12,896 bases of DNA. Origin: Saccoglossus kowalevskii. Its lineage: Eukaryota; Hemichordata; Enteropneusta; Harrimaniidae. The number at the start of each line of letters is the position of its first letter. The first letter of the stretch is position 1. Location of the stretch: assembly GCF_000003605.2 (NCBI RefSeq), contig NW_003129358.1:566539-579434 (forward strand), in the 5' to 3' direction. The notes under the pieces are model-generated. The model searched no databases and was not told the origin of the DNA. It worked only from the letters and a program-made list of their open reading frames with translations. Both the position numbers and the translations under genes were made by a program. This document shows positions 1 through 6,656 of this stretch, one piece after another.

Positions 1-250
1 TGAAAACTGGCTTAACAAAACTATTTTTTTGTGAATTAATGATAACTTTAATAATTCAATAACATTTTCAGAAAGTTACTGGGGGTATCTGTACACTTTT
101 ATCACCACTGTCTACTCTACCATCTACATCCAATAACTCATAGTTTTAATAAAAGATGCCAATAACAATCATTAACATATGCTGTTTGTTGGCTCTATTT
201 GGCAGAAAGTAGTTCTCTCTGCATGGTATCTTTCAAAAGTTACTACTCAC
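1..250 (-). other. DDX49 intron 4 (partial)
   Basis: AT-rich intronic sequence following the exon 4 donor. I see no exon, repeat or RNA gene in it. Confidence 0.75.
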
Positions 251-372
251 TAAAAACTTGATTTTCTTCAGACTAAATGTGTTGGAACTATTAATATGAT
301 CAGCCAATCGACCAGGTGTTGCTATGACAACATGTGGTTTATCAGCAAGATCCATCCCTTGGCGCATGACAT
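251..372 (-). CDS. DDX49: DDX49 coding exon 4 (motif Ib)
   Basis: The acceptor TTTGTAG|ATGTCATG is at 374-373 and the donor TTTTTA|GTGAGT at 250-245. The 122 bp encode [26 protein letters not shown] (motif Ib) and end KKIKFL in phase 0. The next residues expected are VMDEAD (motif II); no such sequence occurs in 1-244, so that exon lies outside the window and 1-250 is intron 4. Confidence 0.93.
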
Positions 373-3300
373 CTACAAAAAAAACATAGAATGCACATGG
401 TTGGCAAAAAACATAGAGAAACTATTGAAGCCTTACCAACAAATAATTAAATCTGGGAACAAGGGTTTCATAACTAGAAAATTCCAGCAGTTATTATTGT
501 AAGCTATTTGTTCAAGCCAAGTCGTACCTGCCACACACTGCCCGACCCACCCCATCTAAACACATCCAGTAATGGCAATTGATTGATCAGAAAACGCCCC
601 ACCCCCCACTTTTGATCAATCTTTATATACAGGGTTACATTCAGCAAAGCGCCCACCCTTTCAAAATGCCACTAATTTCAAACTTGGTCTGAGTTAAGGA
701 CCCTGGGCGCTAACGCGATGAGAACGGTATATTTAGCTTTCGCTAAAACCAAACCAAAACGTAGACTAATGATACAAACTGTCTATATAACTGGCTGTAT
801 GGTGCAATGCATTCTGGGAATTACAGTCAAACATCGCAAGAGGACACTCATAAATATAACCACAGATCAAGCATAATGAAAAAAGTGAACAAAACTAAGA
901 CTTCTAGCCTTGCTCGAACTGATTACAAGACCAGTTACTAAAATATTGCCATCAATTGTACCATGAACATTTTCACTAATTGTCATATTCAAATTAAAGA
1001 AGATAAGATTTGTTGTCAGTCAACAATACTATTTTTTTCATAATTTTCAGTTGAACTCAAGCAACTTACCTCTACCTCCAATGATAACAGCATCTTTCAA
1101 ACCTATTGGTTTACCCAATATTCTAAATTGTTCTGCAATCTGGAAGGCTAATTCCCTGCAAGTAAATGGACAGACAGCAAGGCAAAACATGCACCTTTGA
1201 ATCAAATCTGTAAATGTATGTTTGAGAATCACTGAGAGATTAAATGAATGAACGAACGGACAGACAGATGGACAGACAGACAAATTGTGCTGAGAAGTGA
1301 TTACAAATTCTCATATTGAATACTGTAAAGGGGGTAATTATTCACTGGGTTTTAATTTAGCTTATTTCGCTGACTGGAAAATGCGCTAAATTAAAACCCA
1401 GTGAATATGTAAAATTTAGCATAGAACACATTATCTAAATGACGAAACCGCGAATTTAAAACCCACTGAATATGCCTGAAATGGTAAATCAGTGAAATTT
1501 AAACCCAGTGAAAATTAGTCATTTTACAGTACAAACTAAAACCTTCTATCGAACTTTTGAAATGTCCTTATGAAATTTTCACTTTCAAATCAATTAAAAC
1601 TAAATTAATGATTACATACAGTGATAAAATGTTCTGCTGTTTCATTGCCAAGTATTACAAACAACTATTCACTTCAAACTTTTTCTTGATTGTTGCCATT
1701 TGCGGCAAACATCACCAATGACGAATGGGGTACCATGCTCAAATAAACAATTCGCACACTTACCGTGTTGGAGTCAAAACAAGTGCATATATACCATAGG
1801 GATCTTCACAAAGTTTTTGCAATATTGGTAAAGCAAAAGCAGCCGTCTTACCACTACCAGTTTTAGCACACCCTAAACAGTCAACACCTATTAAATAACA
1901 GAATATACATATAAATGGATTGTTACAGGATTTACTCTATTTCTTCGGTAGAAATGATGGATTTGAAAAAGCAGTAAAAAGAAACCAAAGTTTGCTGGAA
2001 TCATCCGATAAATACTGTGGATCTAATGCTACCCAAAGTCAAACCCCGAGACTACAACCCCCAGTTTAATTGTGTACATGTCCCTCTAACTTGTATTCAA
2101 GGCTGGGACGCTGGAGGAGAACGCCATTAAATAAGATAAATTCAAAATATATTAATGTAAAAATGTGTTTTAGCTAGCATAGAGCTAATCCAAGATTCTG
2201 CTGATTTAAAATAAAGTATCTTCTCATAATAAGACTGTTGTGACTTTAGCTATTAAAATTAAAGCGGGGGACTAGTCACCTGCGCATGCGCCAGATGGCC
2301 ATAGCGTGTCATTGTTTACAAACAAGCATCTATCCATGAGCCTTTGCATTTTTAGCGTGTGTTGTTATTGTCGCTTGGGACTCAATTCCCGCGCATGCAC
2401 AGGTGACGACCCTCCCACTTTAAGACTGTTATTCATGCATTCAAATGGTAGCAGGTCAACTCGACCCCCATACAAGTGTAGGTAGTGTCCATATGTTTGT
2501 GTCGGTGACACACTGCTTTGTCGATTTCACCGACTTGTGTGGTTAATGGTAGTACGTTGTCGATTTCACTAACTTACGCTAATACCTACATAGGTGGCCC
2601 CAACGTACACTAAAGCAAGCGAACAAACAACATGGTGATTTCGTTCTATTAAAAAAAACTTCTCAAATGACGTGTGGTCCATTCAGCTTGCTATAAGATT
2701 TCAATAGATTCGTTGCATCTATTTCACGATCGTTATACTTTTCCCATAGATCAAATAAGCAGGCATTAAGGCTTCTGTAGATTTTTCTCTGGTAACGTCT
2801 GAGTTTGTCATCCCTCACGAGCTTCACATGTATACTGGTTAGCAGAGCATCTTCATGGAGGAGTGGGATAATAACATAATTGGAGACCACTACGCCCGGC
2901 TTTACCATTTAATTTTCGATGTCAGCCTTCAACGTCGTTATTGGTGCGGATATATATTTTTCATGAAAATACTCCATGAAGTATTCATGGTCCATGTTTT
3001 TCTAATATATTCTACCAGTCTACCCAGATTTGGTATTGCTGCATCCTTTAGCACTGTAAACGTTACAGAAATGCGTTCGTGTGGATGATAAGGGAATGCC
3101 ATCAACTGTTTGATAGTTTTACCACAGTCACTTAGTTTGTATTTGTATTCAGTTGTCAAACCATATTGCCTCACAGGCGCTCGATATGTTTCTGTGATAA
3201 TAAAAGAAATATACAATAGGGGTCGAGAGACCGCTCGGTCATAATGGTTACAGGGCCAGGCGATCTATCGACCCCTTTTGTATATTTCTTTTATTATCAC

Positions 3301-3668
3301 AAAAACGTACCGAGCGCCTGTGGGGTAGAGTTGACCAGAAGCTCATTCAAATAAACTAAATCAGTACGTTATGTCACATTTAACGGCGAGGTAAAACATA
3401 ATTGACTGTTATTAGTAGCGACGCCTTAACAGCTGACTCCATAGACGTTGGTCGATGACACGTGCATTTGTTTTGGCACGCTTGGCCAACAATCATACAG
3501 GAAATAGTCGTTACAAGACTTACCTTCAAGAATTTGGGGTATACAGTAGTATTGTATAGGTGTTGGTTTTGTAATACCAACAGCTTTACACTGTTTCACC
3601 AACCAGTCATTCAGTCCTAAGCTGGAAAATTTCGCGTTCACACCATCTTCGAGCTCAATGTCGGCCAT
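251..3668 (-). CDS. DDX49: DDX49 (DEAD-box RNA helicase), 5' part of a multi-exon gene
   Basis: Four minus-strand exons (3524-3668, 1764-1887, 1070-1155, 251-372) join in frame through GT-AG introns into 159 codons. Visible helicase motifs are the Q motif (GITKPTPIQ, residues 31-39), motif I/Walker A (AKTGSGKT, 56-63), Ia (PTREL, 88-92), the GG doublet (116-117) and Ib (TPGRL, 137-141). The wording around them ([49 protein letters not shown]) is that of the DDX49/Dbp8 subfamily rather than other DEAD-box proteins. Family knowledge: an ATP-dependent RNA helicase of the nucleolus, acting in pre-rRNA processing for the small ribosomal subunit. The DEAD box and second RecA domain must lie left of position 1, because exon 4 stops just before the expected VMDEAD. 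The start at 3668 is chosen by homology and a good context (A at -3, G at +4). No lesion is seen. Orthology is confident; the rest of the protein cannot be judged. Confidence 0.95.
373..1069 (-). other. DDX49 intron 3
   Basis: A 697-bp GT-AG intron. It contains a short C-rich patch (about 530-660) and an 8-bp inverted pair AGCGCCCA/TGGGCGCT at 648-655 and 704-711, too small to call an element. There is no coding signal. Confidence 0.8.
1070..1155 (-). CDS. DDX49: DDX49 coding exon 3 (motif Ia to GG)
   Basis: The acceptor CTTGCAG|GGAATT is at 1157-1156 and the donor AGAG|GTAAGT at 1069-1064. The 86 bp encode the end of PTREL, then [19 protein letters not shown] and VIIGGR. Phase 1 at the donor joins exon 4 to give GGRDVM, aligned without gaps to DDX49 proteins. 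This makes the upstream alternative GT inside GGAGGTAGAG an unlikely donor. Confidence 0.94.
1244..1283. repeat. degenerate (GACA)n / (GAAT)n microsatellite
   Basis: The sequence reads TGAATGAACGAACGGACAGACAGATGGACAGACAGAC, a short tetranucleotide run in DDX49 intron 2, on the same strand as the reverse complement of the (CTGT)n tract at 8764-8940. It yields a spurious Cys/Pro/Val-rich minus-strand open frame. Confidence 0.7.
1321..1531. mobile_element. 211-bp MITE-like element with ~38-bp terminal inverted repeats
   Basis: The left end starts TACTGTAAAGGGGGTAATTA and the right end, reverse complemented, TACTGTAAAATGACTAATTT. Both continue into TTCACTGGGTTT, so the ends are inverted repeats of about 38 bp with one gap. 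An exact 21-bp inverted pair lies at 1341-1361 and 1385-1405. Further copies of the AAACCCA(G/C)TGAA word lie near 1455 and 1503. There is no coding capacity. It sits in DDX49 intron 2, and the TA at both ends fits a TA target duplication. The superfamily is not determined. Confidence 0.7.
1764..1887 (-). CDS. DDX49: DDX49 coding exon 2 (Walker A)
   Basis: The acceptor AG is at 1889-1888 (read on minus as ...TTTAATAG|GTGTTG) and the donor CG|GTAAGT at 1763-1758. This 124-bp exon completes the split Gly, then encodes [14 protein letters not shown] and on through ALVLTPT, ending with two bases of the Arg of PTREL. The Walker A Lys and Thr (residues 62-63), which bind ATP phosphates and Mg2+, are intact. 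It has no in-frame ATG, so it was recovered by reading the strand directly. Confidence 0.95.
2259..2423. mobile_element. 165-bp MITE-like element with 33-bp inverted repeats flanked by TTAA
   Basis: The left arm 2259-2291 and the right arm 2391-2423 match as inverted repeats at 27 of 33 positions. They share the block GTCACCTG(C/T)GCATGCGC and both begin TTAAAG(C/T)GGG. TTAA at both ends is the target-site form used by piggyBac-type elements (and some others); assigning it to that class is inference. There is no open frame. It lies in DDX49 intron 1. Confidence 0.7.
2663..3216 (-). pseudogene. decayed Mutator-like (MULE/FLYWCH-associated) transposase C-terminal fragment
   Basis: Minus-strand reading gives three frames that align in series with the C-terminal part of animal MULE-type transposases. 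Frame 1 (3216 to about 2950) contains [25 protein letters not shown] and LVEYIRKTW. Frame 2 (about 2948-2877) contains RTNNDVEG, a TGA (2924-2922) where family members have Trp before [10 protein letters not shown]. Frame 3 (about 2875-2663) contains [19 protein letters not shown] and [13 protein letters not shown]. So there are two frame shifts and one nonsense codon. The first shift falls in a TATATAT run, the second near 2876. Only the tail of the transposase is present, with no DDE catalytic core visible upstream. It is inserted in DDX49 intron 1 in the host gene's orientation and cannot make an active enzyme. Family assignment rests on recalled motif order, not a database search. Confidence 0.65.
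3172..3322. repeat. 55-bp imperfect inverted repeat, 41-bp spacer
   Basis: The left arm 3172-3226 and right arm 3268-3322 are reverse complements at 51 of 55 positions; both carry GTGATAATAAAAGAAATATA and end in GGGGTCGA at the inner side. The left arm overlaps the 5' end of the transposase relic (the codons for ITETYRAPV), so either coding sequence was copied in inverse orientation or the arm is an element end. The transcript could form a long hairpin. Confidence 0.9.
3524..3668 (-). CDS. DDX49: DDX49 coding exon 1 (start codon, Q motif)
   Basis: The exon runs from ATG (3668-3666) to the donor G|GTAAGT at 3523-3518, leaving one base of a split Gly codon. It encodes 48 residues starting MADIELEDG and containing the DDX49-like [14 protein letters not shown] and the Q motif with its Gln (residue 39). 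The frame stays open upstream to 3788, with in-frame ATGs at 3788 and 3698, so a longer N terminus is formally possible. The acidic MADIELEDG segment just before the conserved core favours 3668. Confidence 0.93.
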
Positions 3669-4480
3669 TTTACCTTTCAATATCCGTTCAAGATGCATGC
3701 TGGGAAATTGGGCAATATCTAAGGTTGACCTTATAGGTTTCACACCATGAACATACAAACTGGACAGTGAAGTACTATTAAACTGCAATCGAAAATCGTT
3801 TTACAAAGAATGAGGAAAATTATCTTCGTAAATTAAACCAATTGTATGTGCTATTATTCTATTGTCATCCTTTATTTTGAAAAAAAAAATTAAATTCTAA
3901 AATTGGCCTTGGAAGATCATGAAAAACCATGCCAGAAACAATGGCCAAATTTAAACTTTGCCCACATGTGTGCAATGTATCATGGGAAATAAATAGTGTA
4001 TTGTATAGAACTTAATTCATTCAATGGTACCAAACTACCAGGAAGTGTCATTGATAGCAAGACTTATTTTTTTACCCATCAAATAGCACTCTGTTTTCTA
4101 TTCATTGTGACCACTATTCCACTGACGTATGTAAAGATGGTATTTGCAATGGAATGCGATGCGATGGCGAGAGAAAGGAACACTACTTGGGTGCAAAAGT
4201 GATGTGACTGACAATTTCAATGAGGACTCAGCGGCCACCAAACATCTATTTTTATTTCACTCGCTGTATCCTAAAGAAATGAACCTATTTTTCATTTCAA
4301 GCTATAAAATTACCAACTACTGCACATCAGTGTGACCTTATGTCACAACTGATATTTTCACAATCATTTTTTCAACAAACTTTCACAAAATCATCAGAAA
4401 CGACTACACTACACTTCTGCTGCGACTGAAATTATTTTGGAAGAAAATCCATCGACAAGACACAACACTAAAAAAATACA
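3669..4480 (-). promoter_or_regulatory. DDX49 5' flank: presumed 5' UTR and promoter, then intergenic DNA
   Basis: This lies directly upstream of the DDX49 start codon. CpG dinucleotides are relatively frequent from about 3390 to 3690 and rare beyond. No TATA box or initiator can be fixed by eye, so the transcription start is not placed. From about 3900 to 4480 I see nothing beyond short frames with no recognisable similarity. Confidence 0.4.
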
Positions 4481-4496
4481 AGCTTTAATCATCAAT

Positions 4497-4502
4497 TTTA
4501 TT
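4497..4502 (-). terminator. candidate distal polyadenylation signal for NARS1
   Basis: AATAAA on the minus strand, followed after about 20 bases by a T/GT-rich stretch (complement of 4449-4476, reading TTTTTTAGTGTTGTGTCTTG). That is the classic hexamer plus downstream-element layout. It lies 2.0 kb beyond the NARS1 stop, so use would mean a long 3' UTR including the G18 run and the 40-bp minisatellite. Confidence 0.35.
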
Positions 4503-4674
4503 CAATTCCTTCAAAAAGTGATGCACTGACAAGTTGTACCTCTTATTGGCAGATTAAAATAGGATTTTTTTTTAATTGCCTTTCTGAAGAAAATGCTGAC
4601 AGTACAGATCAAAGAATACTCCATGATTATTATATAGATAGTATGTTGAGAGCACCAGACATGAATCTGTGATT

Positions 4675-4692
4675 GGGGGGGGGGGGGGGGGG
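4675..4692. repeat. G18 homopolymer
   Basis: Eighteen consecutive G on the plus strand (C18 on the transcribed minus strand). The exact length is sequencing-sensitive. Confidence 0.9.
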
Positions 4693-5488
4693 AATTACCC
4701 AAGGGCACAGTGAAAATATGTGCAATAAATTGCACTTTTATAAATGAATTGAAGTGATACAAATTATATATGGCACAAATAATGGTAACATTTAAGCAGC
4801 TACCGGTACTTATTTCATCAATACAAAAACGTGACAAACTTCATACAATATTGCAAACATTGACTTCAATCCTCGTGCAGCACTTGTTCAAATTTGATCG
4901 ACATAAACAATACTTTTATACGAGTTGTATACATGTCATATAAGACTTGTGTTAAACAGCGTGATTCAAGTAATTTATTATTACCGGTAAATGACTAGAC
5001 AAAGTGTTCAAATAAGAACAACAACTTGTTTTGTTACAGCTTTGGGAATCTCGCTGTATGAATGCAGTATACTAAAATACAAAACAGCTAACGACATTGC
5101 CACTATGACACACATCTGTCGGTTTGTGGTTATTGTTTACTTTTGTCTGAATTTAGCGACTTTATGAATAATATCATGATTCAATGCTTTGTGTTGTTGG
5201 TAATAATCAAGTAACAGTAATCAATACAACTATTTTAAACCATTCCAGCTGAAAATTAGAGTGCATTTGAATAACTACACATTGAAAACATTTTAAATTC
5301 ATCAAATGTACAAGAGCAATGAGTAGTCCTGTATACGAGAACAAATATTTAAGTTTCTGATTATCACACATGTCATTTTAAAATTTCAGAAGTTTTCTAA
5401 AAATCATAATAAAAGCACAAATTTTGAAAACAATTGACCAAAATTTAATTTTTTTTGGTCTTAACAGCAAACCAGACACAAAGCCACA
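4693..5488. other. intergenic AT-rich DNA, no gene recognised
   Basis: No coding similarity on either strand. It contains two copies of the octamer TACCGGTA (4801-4808, 4982-4989) and A/T-rich low-complexity sequence. It could belong to a long NARS1 3' UTR if the signal at 4497 is used. Confidence 0.6.
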
Positions 5489-5728
5489 AATTTGATTAGT
5501 TCTAATAACCACAGGATTTGAAAACAAAAATTTGATTGATTCAAATAGCCATGGAAGCTGAATATAATTATAATTTGATGATTTCAATATCCACAAAATA
5601 TGAAAACAATAATTTTATTAGTTCAAAAACCCATGGAATTTGAATACAATAATTTGTTTGCTTCAAATAGCCATAGAATTTGAATACAATAATTTGATTG
5701 GTTCAAATAGTTATGGAATTTGAAAAGA
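5489..5728. repeat. 40-bp minisatellite, six diverged copies
   Basis: Units begin with AATTTGATT or a close variant at 5489, 5529, 5572, 5611, 5651 and 5691 (spacings 40, 43, 39, 40, 40). The consensus runs roughly AATTTGATTGGTTCAAATAG then CCATGGAATTTGAATACAAT. Copies differ by several bases, so the array is not recent. It creates a spurious minus-strand frame at 5378-5596. Confidence 0.9.
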
Positions 5729-6324
5729 CATCAATAACTGATTGCCCCTTAAAATGGCTTAAGTTATCTATTGCGAACATGACTGTGACATACAGTGAAC
5801 TTTGAGAAAAAAATGATGTGTAGTATCTTTTATAAACATGCTTTAGCTCTACTGTCCATTTTCTAAGAAAAATGATAATGTATGTTTTCTTGGAAATTCT
5901 GTTTTAAAAATGGTCAGCAAATTATGGCTGATAAAAGTCTATAAATGCATAAAACCCATCTGATCAGCTGTTATAATGCACAATTTTGAGATGTTGTTTA
6001 AACATATTAAAGCAAAAGTCAGCGCTGTAACTGATTTGGTTTTTGAGTGTGGAGTTGAATTAAAGAATCTACTAGCATGGAACAAGGATTGTATTTCTTA
6101 TATAAGCAACAGGATGATGAAGCACACAGAGTGTAACCCCTTGAGTGTTTTAATTTTTCTCAACAACATTTGGGCACAAAATTTTGACTATATATGTATG
6201 TATTTGTCTATAATTTGTTGGATAACTTCGGACTATCCTGGCATAATTGGCTACAAGTCTTGATCAATTTGTGGTGATGCTAAAAGTTGACTTGGGTGCT
6301 CAAATAATGGAAACTGACACCACC
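5729..6324. other. intergenic / possible NARS1 3' UTR, nothing recognised
   Basis: AT-rich sequence. A 95-codon plus-strand open frame at 5976-6263 has no recognisable motif or family wording and is not called as a gene. Confidence 0.6.
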
Positions 6325-6330
6325 TTTATT
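6325..6330 (-). terminator. candidate polyadenylation signal for NARS1 (proximal 2)
   Basis: AATAAA on minus, about 195 bases after the NARS1 stop, followed by GGTGGTGTCAGTTT, a GT-rich downstream context. The usual distance for a compact 3' UTR makes this or 6402 more likely than the distal site. Confidence 0.4.
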
Positions 6331-6401
6331 TTGTTTCATATTGTGTCATGTCTTTGTTATTTTGGATGCAGGAATTCATTGCTTAAATGTCACAAGAGAG
6401 A

Positions 6402-6407
6402 TTTATT
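6402..6407 (-). terminator. candidate polyadenylation signal for NARS1 (proximal 1)
   Basis: AATAAA on minus about 118 bases after the NARS1 stop codon, followed by TCTCTCTTGTGACATTT. It competes with the hexamers at 6325 and 4497; the sequence alone does not decide. Confidence 0.4.
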
Positions 6408-6524
6408 ACAATAAGTTTAATTCACCTTAGCTAAAACAATGAAGCATCATTTGTTAATGTATTACGTATGTAGCATATATTGAGTGAAGGCAAAGATATA
6501 TTTAGGAATTCATGTCATTGAAAA

Positions 6525-6656
6525 CTAAGGTTTACATCTTCCAGTGAATCGTGGATACAAACAAACGTCTCTAATGTGAGGTCTGTTTAAAAGCCATGTC
6601 AAGAATCTTTCTAATCCTAATCCATAACCACCATGAGGACAGGAACCATATTTGCG
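6525..6656 (-). CDS. NARS1: NARS1 last coding exon (motif 3, stop)
   Basis: The acceptor TTTTCACAG|CGCAAA is at 6658-6657 and TAG is at 6527-6525. The 43 codons read [30 protein letters not shown] and end [10 protein letters not shown]. The motif 3 Arg of GLER, which contacts ATP in class II synthetases, is intact. The ending is the usual one for the cytosolic enzyme. Confidence 0.96.
   Translation of the reverse strand, partial: RKYGSCPHGGYGLGLERFLTWLLNRPHIRDVCLYPRFTGRCKP

Larger units (their letters stand above)
1888..3523 (-). other. DDX49 intron 1, carrying three repeat insertions
   Basis: A 1,636-bp GT-AG intron, the longest in the visible gene. It holds the TTAA-flanked element, the transposase relic and the 55-bp inverted repeat listed separately. 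In between, 2430-2640 has only a small direct repeat TTGTCGATTTCAC (near 2519 and 2559) in somewhat CpG-richer DNA. I see nothing else. Confidence 0.8.

Noticed and set aside
648-711. 8-bp inverted pair AGCGCCCA/TGGGCGCT
   Set aside because: Too short and without terminal or target-site features; it may be chance.
2855-3088. 77-codon plus-strand frame
   Set aside because: It is antisense to the transposase relic, whose minus-strand reading shows family motifs; the plus reading shows none.
4511-4837. 108-codon minus-strand frame with a proline run
   Set aside because: The proline run is only the translation of the G18 homopolymer; the rest has no recognisable similarity.
5489-5728. Regular repeats resembling a CRISPR array
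   Set aside because: The 40-bp units are contiguous without unique spacers and sit in an animal intergenic region; this is a minisatellite.
5976-6263. 95-codon plus-strand open frame in the intergenic region
   Set aside because: No domain, repeat or family wording, no splice-flanked continuation, and AT-rich composition equal to its surroundings; length is within chance for this window.
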